DNA of 64,000 nucleotides from Streptomyces sp. ISL-100 (GTDB lineage Bacteria; Actinomycetota; Actinomycetes; Streptomycetales; Streptomycetaceae): contig NZ_JAGGOK010000035.1 of assembly GCF_018614615.1 (NCBI RefSeq), positions 19,839 to 83,838 of the forward strand. Direction: 5' to 3'. Under the pieces are notes generated by a model, which did not search any database, had not been told where the DNA came from, and worked only from the letters and a program-made list of their open reading frames with translations. Position numbers and translations under genes: made by a program. Shown here one piece after another: positions 48,281 to 57,221 of the stretch; within the stretch, counting starts at the first letter, position 1; every line of letters starts with the position of its first letter.

Positions 48281-49423
48281 CTACACCGCCAGCCGGCCCG
48301 TGAAGTCCCCCACCGCCGCCACCACGTCCTCCGCCGTCCACTCCAGGCCGGGAGACGCCACCGTCACCTCAGTGACGGAAAGCCCCGGCGGCGTGTCCGA
48401 GAACCACCGGCGGAACAGCGTCACGCCCGTCTCCTCCGCCTGCCGCACCCCCGCCTCCGTCAGGACCTCCGCCGCGTACGGCAGCCACACCTGGAACTGG
48501 TGCGTGTGCGGCGGCTCCGGGTGTATCCGGAACCACGGCAGCCCGGCCGCCCGGAACCCCTCCGCCAGCGCAGCCGCCACCACCTTCGCGTGCGCGACGT
48601 ACTCCGGCAGTCGCGGCAGCTCCCGCTCCAGGCCGAGCAGCGCGGAGAGCGCCACCGGGTACTGCTGGAAGACCTGGCCGCCGTACCGGTGCCGCCAGAT
48701 CCGCGCCTCCGCGACCAGCAAAGCCGGACCCGCCAGCACCGCCCCCGACATCCCGTCCAGCGACTTGTAGAAGGACACGTACACGCTGTCCGCCAGCTCG
48801 GCGATTTCCGGGAGCGTACGTCCGAAGTGGGGGGCGCACTCCCACAGTCGCGCGCCGTCGAAGTGCACCACCGCATCGCGTTCCCGCGCCGCTTCGACGA
48901 CCGCCGTCAGCTCCTCCCACGACGGGAGTACGAAACCGGCGTCCCGCAGCGGAAGTTCCAGCATCAGCGTGCCGAACGGCTCGTCGAAGTCCCGGACTTC
49001 GTCCGCCGTCGGAAGCCGGGGCGCGTGCGTCGGGTGCACCGTGCGCAGCCCGCTCACCACCGACAGCGCGCCGCCCTCGTGCACCTCCGGGTGGGACAGC
49101 GGATGCAGTGCCACCGTCGCATTGCCCGTACGCCCCGCCCAGCACCGCAGCGCGACCTGCTGCGCCATCGTGCCGGTCGGGAAGAACGCCGCCGCTTCCA
49201 GGCCCAGCGTCCGCGCGACACGCCGCTCCAGCTCGGCGACGACACCGTCGCCGTACACATCGGTCCATTCGTCCAGGTCGTACGCCGAACCGGCATCCGC
49301 CGCCAGCGCCTTCAGCCGTTCGCCCACCGTCGAGTCCGCGGAGGCGCGCGAGAGTATGCGCCGAGAGTTCTTCCACGCGGTCAGCCTGCGCCGACGCTGT
49401 TCCTGCTCGCTGGTCTCCGTCAT
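48281..49423 (-). CDS. PLP-dependent threonine aldolase / beta-eliminating lyase-like enzyme
   Basis: Fold-type I PLP enzyme of 380 residues. YGDGVVAELERRVARTLGLE (substrate/PLP region, about 60), PTGTMAQQVALRCWAGRTGN, HFDGARLWECAPHFGRTLPE (the PLP-pyridine aspartate), and SVYVSFYKSLDGMSGAVLAG with the Schiff-base lysine in FYKSLDG (about 225). These match low-specificity threonine aldolases, though the family also includes other beta-eliminating lyases. Start ATG 49423. Divergent from the DUF2520-panC operon. Confidence 0.88.
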   Translation of the reverse strand: MTETSEQEQRRRRLTAWKNSRRILSRASADSTVGERLKALAADAGSAYDLDEWTDVYGDGVVAELERRVARTLGLEAAAFFPTGTMAQQVALRCWAGRTGNATVALHPLSHPEVHEGGALSVVSGLRTVHPTHAPRLPTADEVRDFDEPFGTLMLELPLRDAGFVLPSWEELTAVVEAARERDAVVHFDGARLWECAPHFGRTLPEIAELADSVYVSFYKSLDGMSGAVLAGPALLVAEARIWRHRYGGQVFQQYPVALSALLGLERELPRLPEYVAHAKVVAAALAEGFRAAGLPWFRIHPEPPHTHQFQVWLPYAAEVLTEAGVRQAEETGVTLFRRWFSDTPPGLSVTEVTVASPGLEWTAEDVVAAVGDFTGRLAV

Positions 49424-49577
49424 CAGCCGATCATCGCGTACCGTGCGGCCTCTGCCCACAGCCTGTGGACAGCCGCGGGCACCTGTGGACAGCGAGGCAA
49501 CCGCACGAAACGCTGGCGTAGCATGACGAGAAATCGTCCGGTACCCCCCGCGGACTGGAACGGAAGGCCGTCCCCGC

Positions 49578-50531
49578 GTGAACGTGAACGCACCAAACGC
49601 AGCACATGAGTCCCTGGACGCCAGGGACCGACCGGCCCGCCTCACCGTCGGCGTGGTCGGCGCCGGCAGAGTTGGCCCCGCCCTGGCCGCCGCGCTGCAG
49701 CTCGCGGGCCATCGCCCGGTCGCCGTCTCCGGCGTCTCGGACGCGTCCGTACGCAGGGCCGCGACGCTCCTGCCCGACGTCCCGCTCGTCACCCCCGCCG
49801 AGGTTCTGGCCCGCGCCGAGCTCGTCCTGCTGACCGTTCCCGACGACGCCCTGCCGGGCCTGGTCGAGGGACTCGCCGAGACCGGCGCCGTACGCCCCGG
49901 ACAGATCGTCGTGCACACCTCCGGGCGCTACGGAACGCGCGTCCTCGCACCCGCCCTGCGCGCCGGCGCGCTGCCGCTGGCTCTGCACCCCGCCATGACG
50001 TTCACGGGAACGTCCGTCGACGTGCAGCGGCTGGCGGGCTGTTCCTTCGGCGTCACCGCGCCCGAGGAACTGCGCCTCGCAGCCGAGGCCCTTGTCATCG
50101 AGATGGGCGGCGAGCCCGAGTGGGTCGCCGAAGAGTCGCGCCCGCTGTACCACGCGGCCCTCGCGCTCGGCGCGAACCACCTGGTCACCCTGGTCGCCCA
50201 GTCCATGGAGCTGCTGCGCACGGCCGGCGTCGAGGCGCCCGACCGGATGCTCGGACCGCTCCTCGGCGCCGCCCTCGACAACGCCCTGCGCTCCGGCGAC
50301 GCCGCCCTCACCGGGCCCGTCGCGCGCGGCGACGCGGGAACGGTCGCCGCGCACGTCGCGGAGCTGCGCAAGCACGCCCCGCAGGCCGTCGCCGGATACC
50401 TCGCCATGGCCCGTACGACCGCCGACCGCGCCCTCGCGCACGGACTGCTCAAGCCGGAGCTCGCCGAGGACCTTCTCGACGTACTGGCCGACGGAATCGA
50501 CGGGGACAAGACCACGGGAGAGGACCGATGA
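49578..50531 (+). CDS. DUF2520 Rossmann protein, candidate ketopantoate reductase (PanG-like)
   Basis: Protein of 317 residues. Nucleotide-binding GVVGAGRVGPALAAALQLAG (about 24-43), LVLLTVPDDALPGLVEG, VVHTSGRYGTRVLAPAL, LPLALHPAMTFTGTSVDVQR, and a helical DUF2520 C-terminus (HAALALGANHLVTLVAQSME). COG5495-type proteins of this kind have been proposed as alternative ketopantoate reductases (PanG). Its stop overlaps the panC start (ATGA), which strongly supports a role in pantothenate synthesis here, although unproven. GTG 49578. Confidence 0.85.
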   Translation: MNVNAPNAAHESLDARDRPARLTVGVVGAGRVGPALAAALQLAGHRPVAVSGVSDASVRRAATLLPDVPLVTPAEVLARAELVLLTVPDDALPGLVEGLAETGAVRPGQIVVHTSGRYGTRVLAPALRAGALPLALHPAMTFTGTSVDVQRLAGCSFGVTAPEELRLAAEALVIEMGGEPEWVAEESRPLYHAALALGANHLVTLVAQSMELLRTAGVEAPDRMLGPLLGAALDNALRSGDAALTGPVARGDAGTVAAHVAELRKHAPQAVAGYLAMARTTADRALAHGLLKPELAEDLLDVLADGIDGDKTTGEDR

Positions 50532-51559
50532 GCCGCGCTTTCGAGCTGGTCCCCACGCGCGAGGACCTCCAGTACGTCCTCGAACACTCCGGCGCCCCCG
50601 GCCGCACGGCCGTCGTCATGACCATGGGCGCCCTGCACGAGGGTCACGCGACGCTGATCCGCGCCGCCCGCAAGCACGTCGGCCCCAAGGGCTTCGTCGT
50701 CGTCACCGTCTTCGTCAACCCGCTCCAGTTCGGCGCCGGCGAGGACCTCGACCGCTATCCCCGCACCCTGGACGACGACCTCGCACTCGCCGAACAGGCC
50801 GGTGCGAACGCCGTGTTCGCCCCGTCCGCCGACGAGGTCTACCCGGGCGGCGAACCGCAGGTCCGTATCGCCGCGGGGCCGATGGGCGAGCGCCTCGAAG
50901 GGGCATCCCGTCCCGGCCACTTCGACGGCATGCTGACCGTCGTCGCGAAGCTGCTGCACCTCACCCAGCCCGACGCCGCCTTCTTCGGCCAGAAGGACGC
51001 CCAGCAACTCGCCCTGATCCGCCGCATGGCGCGCGATCTGAACTTCCCCGTCGAGATCATCGGCGTACCCACGGTCCGTGAGGACGACGGCCTGGCCCTG
51101 TCCAGCCGCAACCGCTACCTCTCGCCCGCCGAGCGCCGCACCGCGCTCGCCCTCTCCCGCGCGCTGTTCGCCGCCCGCGACCGGCTGATCGCACTGGAGG
51201 CCCTGCACGAGCGTGCGGTCGCCCAGGGCGCGGTGACGACGCCCGCGCGCGTAGCCGCCCTCGCGGGAATCGGTGAGGCGCGTGCGGCGGCCGACGCGCA
51301 CGCCGTCGAGCAGGCGGGCCACGCCGACCTGAGCGGCCCGGCCGCCGTCCGCGCGGCGGCGGCCGCCGTCCTGGACGAAGCCTCGCGCTTCGACCCTCCG
51401 CTCGCCCTCGACTACGTCGCGCTCGTCGACCCGTCCGACTTCACCGAGGTCCCCGACACCTACAGCGGCGACGCGATCCTCGCCGTGGCCGCCAGGGTCG
51501 GCGCCACTCGTCTGATCGACAACGTCCCGCTGACCTTCGAGCAGGGAGCTTCGGCATGA
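50528..51559 (+). CDS. panC: pantothenate synthetase
   Basis: Enzyme of 343 residues joining pantoate and beta-alanine with ATP. MTMGALHEGHATLIRAARKH contains the HxGH motif (37-40), NPLQFGAGEDLDRYPRTLDD, FFGQKDAQQLALIRRMARDL and the KMSKS-equivalent SSRNRYLSPAERRTA. It is longer than the usual 280-310 residues because of an Ala-rich insertion at about 235-275 (ALAGIGEARAAADAHAVEQA). Overlaps the preceding gene and nadB by 4 bases each. Confidence 0.95.
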   Translation: MSRAFELVPTREDLQYVLEHSGAPGRTAVVMTMGALHEGHATLIRAARKHVGPKGFVVVTVFVNPLQFGAGEDLDRYPRTLDDDLALAEQAGANAVFAPSADEVYPGGEPQVRIAAGPMGERLEGASRPGHFDGMLTVVAKLLHLTQPDAAFFGQKDAQQLALIRRMARDLNFPVEIIGVPTVREDDGLALSSRNRYLSPAERRTALALSRALFAARDRLIALEALHERAVAQGAVTTPARVAALAGIGEARAAADAHAVEQAGHADLSGPAAVRAAAAAVLDEASRFDPPLALDYVALVDPSDFTEVPDTYSGDAILAVAARVGATRLIDNVPLTFEQGASA

Positions 51560-53304
51560 CCCGCACTGGCATACGGCTGAAGGCCCCCGCCCCCGGCTGG
51601 ACCGTTGACGCCGACGTCGTGGTCGTCGGCTCCGGCGTCGCGGGCCTGACCGCGGCCCTGCGCTGCACCGCCGCCGGCCTGCGTACGGTCGTCGTCACCA
51701 AGGCCCGCCTGGACGACGGTTCCACGCGCTGGGCGCAGGGCGGCATAGCCGCCGCCCTCGGCGACGGGGACACCCCCGAACAGCACCTGGACGACACGCT
51801 CGTCGCGGGCGCGGGCCTGTGCGACGAGGAGGCCGTACGGACCCTGGTCACCGAGGGCCCGGACGCCGTACGCCGGCTGATCGACACCGGCGCCCTGTTC
51901 GACACCGACCCCGAGTCGGGCATCATCCAGCTCACCCGCGAGGGCGGCCACCACCGCCGCCGAATCGCCCACGCGGGCGGCGACGCGACGGGCGCCGAAA
52001 TCTCCCGGGCGCTGGTCGAAGCCGTACGGCTCGCGTCCCTTCGTACGATCGAGAACGCGCTGGTCCTGGACCTGCTGACGGACGCCGACGGACATACGGC
52101 GGGCGTCACGCTGCACGTCATGGGCGAGGGCCAGCACGACGGCGTCGGCGCCGTCCGCGCCCCCGCGGTCGTCCTCGCGACCGGCGGCATGGGGCAGGTC
52201 TTCTCGGCCACCACCAACCCCTCCGTCTCGACCGGTGACGGTGTCGCGCTCGCTCTGCGCGCGGGCGCCGAGGTCTCGGACCTCGAATTCGTCCAGTTCC
52301 ACCCGACGGTGCTCTTCCTGGGCGCCGACGCGGAGGGCCAGCAGCCGCTCGTCTCCGAGGCCGTACGCGGCGAGGGCGCCCATCTTGTCGACGCGGACGG
52401 CGTCCGTTTCATGCTCGGGCAGCACGAGCTGGCGGAGCTGGCCCCGCGCGACATCGTGGCCAAGGGCATCATGCGGCGCATGCGCGAGCTGGGCACCGAG
52501 CACATGTACCTGGACGCCCGGCACTTCGGCGCCGAGATGTGGGAGTCCCGCTTCCCGACCATCCTGGCGGCCTGCCGCTCCCACGGGATCGACCCGGTCA
52601 CCGAGCCGATCCCGGTCGCCCCCGCGGCCCACTACGCCTCCGGTGGCGTACGGACGGACCTGCACGGCCGTACGACCGTGCCGGGGCTCTACGCGTGCGG
52701 TGAGGTCGCCTGCACGGGCGTACACGGCGCGAACCGGCTCGCCTCGAACTCCCTCCTGGAGGGCCTGGTCTTCGCGGAACGCATCGCCGACGACATCGCG
52801 GCCACCCACCCCGCCACCCCGGGCCCGGCCGTGCAGAGTGCGGAGGCCCCCGGTCCGCTCCTCGACCCGGCCACCCGCATCGCGATCCAGCGGATCATGA
52901 CGGCGGGCGCCGGAGTGCTCCGCTCGGCCACCAGCCTGGATCACGCGGCGGACGCTCTGGAAGCCCTGTACCGCAGCGCGGCGATCGCGGTCGAGGCGGA
53001 AACAGACCGCGACAGCGATACCAAGGAAGCCGAGCCCGGCGTGGACGCCTGGGAGGCCACCAACCTCCTCCTCGTCTCGCGCGTCCTGGTCGCCGCCGCC
53101 CGCGCCCGCGAGGAGACCCGCGGCTGCCACTGGCGCGAGGACCGACCCGACCGCGACGACGCCACCTGGCGCCGACACCTGGTCGTACGGCTCACCCCCG
53201 ACCGCACCCTCGCCGTACACCGCACCGAATCCGCGTCATTCCCGCCCGTATGCCCCAGCGCCAGTGCCAGTCCCAGCCCCGTAAAAGCTCAGAGGGAGCA
53301 GTAA
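51556..53304 (+). CDS. nadB: L-aspartate oxidase
   Basis: FAD enzyme of 582 residues oxidising aspartate to iminoaspartate, first step of de novo NAD synthesis. FAD-binding ADVVVVGSGVAGLTAALRCT (about 19-38), STRWAQGGIAAALGDGDTPE, HAGGDATGAEISRALVEAV, EFVQFHPTVLFLG, and PAAHYASGGVRTDLHGRTTV with GLYACGEVACTGVHGANRLA. C-terminal helical domain present; the last 25 residues are a non-conserved Ser/Pro tail. Start overlaps panC stop. No nadA in the window. Confidence 0.95.
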   Translation: MTRTGIRLKAPAPGWTVDADVVVVGSGVAGLTAALRCTAAGLRTVVVTKARLDDGSTRWAQGGIAAALGDGDTPEQHLDDTLVAGAGLCDEEAVRTLVTEGPDAVRRLIDTGALFDTDPESGIIQLTREGGHHRRRIAHAGGDATGAEISRALVEAVRLASLRTIENALVLDLLTDADGHTAGVTLHVMGEGQHDGVGAVRAPAVVLATGGMGQVFSATTNPSVSTGDGVALALRAGAEVSDLEFVQFHPTVLFLGADAEGQQPLVSEAVRGEGAHLVDADGVRFMLGQHELAELAPRDIVAKGIMRRMRELGTEHMYLDARHFGAEMWESRFPTILAACRSHGIDPVTEPIPVAPAAHYASGGVRTDLHGRTTVPGLYACGEVACTGVHGANRLASNSLLEGLVFAERIADDIAATHPATPGPAVQSAEAPGPLLDPATRIAIQRIMTAGAGVLRSATSLDHAADALEALYRSAAIAVEAETDRDSDTKEAEPGVDAWEATNLLLVSRVLVAAARAREETRGCHWREDRPDRDDATWRRHLVVRLTPDRTLAVHRTESASFPPVCPSASASPSPVKAQREQ

Positions 53305-53306
53305 CC

Positions 53307-54299
53307 GTGAGTACGCCCGACAACCCCCAGCTCCTGCCGACCGCGTCCGGCGGGTGCGGCGACTCCTGCGGCTGCGGCGGCGAGGAGACGTACGAACTCG
53401 ACACCGCCGAGTGCGGCCTCGACCCCGACCTCGTGCAGCTCCTTGTCGCGGCGGGCCTCGACCCCATGGAGGTCGAGGACGTCGCGAACGTCGCCCTCGC
53501 CGAGGACCTCGCCCACGGCGTGGACGTGACGACCGTCGCGACGGTCCCCGAGGACGCCGTCGCGACCGGCGACTTCACGGCTCGTGAGCCCGGCGTCGTG
53601 GCGGGCCTGCGCGTCGCCGAAGCGGTCCTGTCCATCGTCTGTACGGACGAGTTCGAGGTCGAGCGGCACGTCGAGGACGGCGACCGCGTCGAGGCCGGGC
53701 AGAAGCTGATCAGCGTCACCACCCGCACCCGCGACCTGCTCATGGGCGAGCGCAGCGCGCTCAACCTGCTGTGCCGCCTGTCGGGCATCGCGACCGCCAC
53801 GCGCGCGTGGGCGGACGTTCTCGAAGGTACGGGCGCCAGGGTCCGCGACACCCGCAAGACGACTCCGGGGCTGCGCGCCCTGGAGAAGTTCGCGGTCCGC
53901 TGCGGCGGCGGCGTGAACCATCGCATGTCCCTCTCGGACGCGGCGCTCGTCAAGGACAACCACGTGGTCGCGGCGGGTGGTGTGGCCGAGGCGTTCACGC
54001 TCGTACGCAAGGCGTTCCCCGAGGTCCCGATCGAGGTCGAGGTCGACACACTCGCCCAGGTGACCGAGGTTCTGGAGGCCGGCGCCGACCTGATCCTCCT
54101 GGACAACTTCACCCCGGAGCAGACCGCCGAGGCGGTCGCTCTCGTGAACGGCCGCGCGACGCTCGAATCCTCCGGCCGCCTCACCCTGGAGAACGCCCGC
54201 GCGTACGCCGACACGGGCGTCGACTACCTCGCCGTCGGGGCGCTCACGCACTCCTCCCCGATCCTCGACATCGGTCTCGACCTGCGCGAGGCGAAGTAA
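53307..54299 (+). CDS. nadC: nicotinate-nucleotide pyrophosphorylase with Cys-rich N-terminus
   Basis: Quinolinate phosphoribosyltransferase of 330 residues. The enzyme domain shows ALAEDLAHGVDVTTVATVPE, ERSALNLLCRLSGIATATRA, RDTRKTTPGLRALEKFAVRC, GGGVNHRMSLSDAALVKDNH and YLAVGALTHSSPILDIGLDL. The first 40 residues are an extension with C17, C21 and C23 in SGGCGDSCGCGG, a possible metal or Fe-S ligand patch not part of the standard enzyme. GTG 53307 follows AGAGGGAG. It begins 2 bases after nadB and ends 3 bases before coaX. Confidence 0.95.
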   Translation: MSTPDNPQLLPTASGGCGDSCGCGGEETYELDTAECGLDPDLVQLLVAAGLDPMEVEDVANVALAEDLAHGVDVTTVATVPEDAVATGDFTAREPGVVAGLRVAEAVLSIVCTDEFEVERHVEDGDRVEAGQKLISVTTRTRDLLMGERSALNLLCRLSGIATATRAWADVLEGTGARVRDTRKTTPGLRALEKFAVRCGGGVNHRMSLSDAALVKDNHVVAAGGVAEAFTLVRKAFPEVPIEVEVDTLAQVTEVLEAGADLILLDNFTPEQTAEAVALVNGRATLESSGRLTLENARAYADTGVDYLAVGALTHSSPILDIGLDLREAK

Positions 54300-54302
54300 C
54301 CC

Positions 54303-55109
54303 ATGCTGCTCACCATCGACGTCGGCAACACGCACACCGTCCTCGGCCTGTTCGACGGGGAGGAGATCGTCGAGCACTGGCGCATCTCCACCGACGCCCG
54401 CCGCACGGCCGACGAACTCGCCGTACTCCTCCAGGGCCTCATGGGCATGCACCCGCTCCTGGGTGACGAACTGGGCGACGGCATCGAGGGCATCGCGATC
54501 TGCTCGACCGTCCCGTCCGTGCTGCACGAGCTGCGCGAGGTGACCCGCCGGTACTACGGCGACGTCCCGGCGGTGCTTGTCGAGCCGGGCATCAAGACGG
54601 GTGTACCGATCCTGATGGACAACCCGAAGGAGGTCGGCGCGGACCGCATCATCAACGCGGTCGCGGCCGTCGAGCTCTACGGCGGCCCGGCTGTCGTCGT
54701 CGACTTCGGTACGGCGACGACCTTCGACGCCGTATCGGCGCGTGGTGAGTACGCGGGCGGCGTCATCGCCCCGGGCATCGAGATCTCCGTCGAGGCGCTC
54801 GGCGTCAAGGGCGCCCAGCTCCGCAAGATCGAGCTGGCCCGCCCGCGCAGCGTGATCGGCAAGAACACGGTCGAGGCCATGCAGTCCGGCATCGTCTACG
54901 GCTTCGCGGGCCAGGTCGACGGCGTCACCCAGCGCATGGCGCGCGAGCTCGTGGGCCCCGACGGCGACCCGGACGACGTGACGGTCATCGCGACGGGCGG
55001 CCTGGCACCGATGGTGCTGGGCGAGTCCTCGGAGATCGACGAGCACGAGCCGTGGCTGACTTTGATCGGCCTGCGCCTGGTGTACGAGCGGAACATCGCC
55101 CGGATGTGA
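54303..55109 (+). CDS. coaX: type III pantothenate kinase
   Basis: CoaX of 268 residues phosphorylating pantothenate, the first step to CoA. ASKHA-fold motifs: LTIDVGNTHTVLGLFDGEEI at the start, MDNPKEVGADRIINAVAAVE (GADR, about 105), AVVVDFGTATTFDAVSARGE (about 130) and GGVIAPGIEISVEALGVKGA. Located at the end of the pan/nad operon, so pantothenate made by PanC and its phosphorylation are co-expressed. Confidence 0.96.
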   Translation: MLLTIDVGNTHTVLGLFDGEEIVEHWRISTDARRTADELAVLLQGLMGMHPLLGDELGDGIEGIAICSTVPSVLHELREVTRRYYGDVPAVLVEPGIKTGVPILMDNPKEVGADRIINAVAAVELYGGPAVVVDFGTATTFDAVSARGEYAGGVIAPGIEISVEALGVKGAQLRKIELARPRSVIGKNTVEAMQSGIVYGFAGQVDGVTQRMARELVGPDGDPDDVTVIATGGLAPMVLGESSEIDEHEPWLTLIGLRLVYERNIARM

Positions 55110-55202
55110 CCGAGGGGCGTACGCCGCTCACCGCTGGGCATGCGCCGCGCCGTCGTAGATCAATTAAACAGATTTTGTCCGTTTGGTGCGTATTGTCACT
55201 GC

Positions 55203-55799
55203 ATGCCCACGCCATACGGATCCCGTGGCGGCATGGCGTTCAGCGCGGACGAGCTGCGTGTGCTCCGACGCGCCCTCGCCATCGCCCTCCATCCCGCGTC
55301 ACTGTCCGACGAAGACGTCCAGGACTGCCTGCGCCTCGCCGGCTCCCTGGACGAGGCGGTCCGCGAGGCGGGTCGGCTGCGCGCCTTTCTCCTTGCCGAC
55401 CTCGCCCGCTATCGCGACGCCCTCCCAGCGGCCGCAGGCGGCTATCTGGGGCTGCTGCAGGACGCCCTGGCCGCCGGCTATCAGCCGGTCCCGGACGATC
55501 TCGTGGCGCTGCGCGGACTGCGCGGCACACCGGCCGGCGCGGCGCTCCTCGACCGCTGCCGGGCCATCGCGGAACAGTCCGTACGGGCCCGCCTGGCCGG
55601 CCGCAGCGCCGCCCCCCTGCCGCGCACCCGGCTGCTGGCCATCGCGGGCGGCCGTACCGCTGCCGCCGACCAACCGCCGAAACCCAAGCAGCCGACGCCC
55701 GACCGCGAGCCATCGGAGCGTCCTATGCCGAAACCTTCCGAGGTCTTCCCGCCCCGCAAACGCCCGGTGCCCCCGCGGGAACACATGGTGGCGGGGTAG
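55203..55799 (+). CDS. conserved hypothetical helical protein
   Basis: Protein of 198 residues. Residues 10-135 are helical (FSADELRVLRRALAIALHPA, SLSDEDVQDCLRLAGSLDEA, RLRAFLLADLARYRDALPAA, GYLGLLQDALAAGYQPVPDD); the tail is Pro/Lys-rich and probably disordered. ATG 55203 gives MPTPYGSRGGMAFSADEL; an AT-rich promoter-like stretch lies at 55155-55195. I do not recognise a named domain. It sits between coaX and a small membrane protein gene in the same direction. Confidence 0.8.
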   Translation: MPTPYGSRGGMAFSADELRVLRRALAIALHPASLSDEDVQDCLRLAGSLDEAVREAGRLRAFLLADLARYRDALPAAAGGYLGLLQDALAAGYQPVPDDLVALRGLRGTPAGAALLDRCRAIAEQSVRARLAGRSAAPLPRTRLLAIAGGRTAAADQPPKPKQPTPDREPSERPMPKPSEVFPPRKRPVPPREHMVAG

Positions 55800-55813
55800 C
55801 TACTCTGGTCGGC

Positions 55814-55999
55814 ATGGACTACGTTTCCGCGCTCCTGCCCCCCGTGGTGATGGCCGCGTTCTTCATCGCCCTGGTCACGACGATCGTCAAGACGCAGGGT
55901 GGTACCAACAAAGCCAAGGAAGACGCGGCCGTGGATGCCACGATCGCCCGCGCCGAGTCCGCCCGGCAGGCGGGAACGCCCAAGACCGGCGATGCCTGA
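55814..55999 (+). CDS. 61-residue single-span membrane protein
   Basis: MDYVSALLPPVVMAAFFIAL followed by VTTIVKTQGGTNKAKEDAAV: one N-terminal membrane helix (about 5-26) and a charged cytoplasmic helix. It starts 14 bases after the preceding gene and is followed by a strong terminator, so it is the last gene of the transcript. Function unknown. Confidence 0.8.
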   Translation: MDYVSALLPPVVMAAFFIALVTTIVKTQGGTNKAKEDAAVDATIARAESARQAGTPKTGDA

Positions 56000-56022
56000 C
56001 CTGACCCACCCCGCACCTCACG

Positions 56023-56059
56023 AGGGCGCACGGCTCATTTCGAGCCGTGCGCCCTTTTT
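56023..56059 (+). terminator. intrinsic terminator with T-tract
   Basis: Stem of 13 perfect pairs (GGGCGCACGGCTC and complement, plus one A-T pair) round ATTTC, followed by TTTTT. It closes the transcript that includes the small membrane protein. Confidence 0.92.
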
Positions 56060-56108
56060 GCTGTGCGAATAACCTGCCATTACCGAAATCTCCCACTATG
56101 GTGGCGCT

Positions 56109-56549
56109 GTGCCTCGCCAATTGGGAGAGCTGGAAGACGCCGTCATGACGCGCGTGTGGCAGTGGAACCGACCGGTGACCGTCAGGGAAGTCCTCGAGGA
56201 CCTTCAGAAGGAACGGTCCATCGCCTACACCACGGTCATGACCGTAATGGACAATCTCCATCAGAAGGGCTGGGTCCGCAGGGAAGTCGAGGGCCGCGCC
56301 TATCGATATACGGCTGTCTCCACCCGGGCCGCCTACTCGGCCGCACTGATGAACGAAGCATGGTCGACCAGTGACAACCCCGCGGCGGCTCTTGTCGCCT
56401 TCTTCGGCATGATGTCGGCGGAGCAGCGCGAAGCTCTTGAGGACGCGATGCGCGTCGTTCAGCGCACCGATCCCGTGGCCGATACAGCGCCCGCTCCCCC
56501 CGCCGCTCCCGCAGAGGGCGCCGAGAGCCCCGAGGGCCCGGGGCGATAG
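56109..56549 (+). CDS. BlaI/MecI-family transcriptional repressor
   Basis: Regulator of 146 residues: LGELEDAVMTRVWQWNRPVT, VREVLEDLQKERSIAYTTVM and TVMDNLHQKGWVRREVEGRA, then YRYTAV are the BlaI winged helix; the dimerisation helices follow (AALVAFFGMMSAEQREALED) and the tail is Ala/Pro-rich. No BlaR-type sensor gene is adjacent. GTG 56109 lies only 4 bases after CCACTATGGTGG (56093-56104), a palindrome that may be an autoregulatory site or include the -10. Confidence 0.9.
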   Translation: MPRQLGELEDAVMTRVWQWNRPVTVREVLEDLQKERSIAYTTVMTVMDNLHQKGWVRREVEGRAYRYTAVSTRAAYSAALMNEAWSTSDNPAAALVAFFGMMSAEQREALEDAMRVVQRTDPVADTAPAPPAAPAEGAESPEGPGR

Positions 56550-56558
56550 CGTCGGCGT

Positions 56559-57077
56559 ATGCCGTCAGAGCAAAAAGCCATCACCGTCCGGCGGGCGAGG
56601 ACCAGTGATGTGCCATCCGTACGCAGTCTCGTCGACACGTACGCGCAGAAGCGGATCCTGCTCGACAAAGCGAACGTGACGCTTTACGAGGACATCCAGG
56701 AGTTCTGGGTCGCGGAACGCGACGAGGATGCCGCCGTGGTCGGCTGCGGTGCGCTGCATGTGATGTGGGAAGACCTCGCCGAAGTGCGAACTCTCGCCGT
56801 GGATCCGTCCTTCAAGGGCGCCGGAGTGGGACATCAAGTACTGGACAAGCTGCTCCAGACCGCACGCTGGCTCGGTGTACGCAAGGTTTTCTGCCTCACC
56901 TTCGAAGTCGAGTTCTTCATGAAGCACGGCTTCGTGGAGATCGGAGAGGCGCCGGTCGACGGAGATGTCTACAGCGAGCTGCTGCGTTCCTATGACGAGG
57001 GCGTAGCGGAGTTCCTGGGTCTCGAACGAGTGAAGCCGAACACCTTGGGCAACAGTCGGATGCTTCTGCACCTGTGA
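56559..57077 (+). CDS. GNAT amino-acid N-acetyltransferase (ArgA-like)
   Basis: Acetyltransferase of 172 residues. ITVRRARTSDVPSVRSLVDT, LAEVRTLAVDPSFKGAGVGH with the acetyl-CoA-binding VGHQVL loop (about 95), and VRKVFCLTFEVEFFMKHGFV. Sequence and length resemble the mycobacterial-type N-acetylglutamate synthase (Rv2747), so arginine synthesis is the likely role. It begins 9 bases after the BlaI stop, so the two are probably co-transcribed. Confidence 0.88.
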   Translation: MPSEQKAITVRRARTSDVPSVRSLVDTYAQKRILLDKANVTLYEDIQEFWVAERDEDAAVVGCGALHVMWEDLAEVRTLAVDPSFKGAGVGHQVLDKLLQTARWLGVRKVFCLTFEVEFFMKHGFVEIGEAPVDGDVYSELLRSYDEGVAEFLGLERVKPNTLGNSRMLLHL

Positions 57078-57221
57078 TCGTCAGAAGCCGCCAGAGCCCT
57101 ATGTCCGAAACGCGCACGTTTCCCGTCTTCTTGAGGTACTGAACCTCCACCGGGGGTTTGTGTTTTCCAGGGAAAAGCGGTTTCCTTTCCGCGTACTGCA
57201 TTTTCGATGAAAGGAAATCCG

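Noticed and set aside
55155..55195. AT-rich stretch as a definite sigma-70 promoter
   Set aside because: TTGTCC and TATTGT are present, but only 10 bases apart, too close for a standard promoter. Mentioned only as an AT-rich leader.
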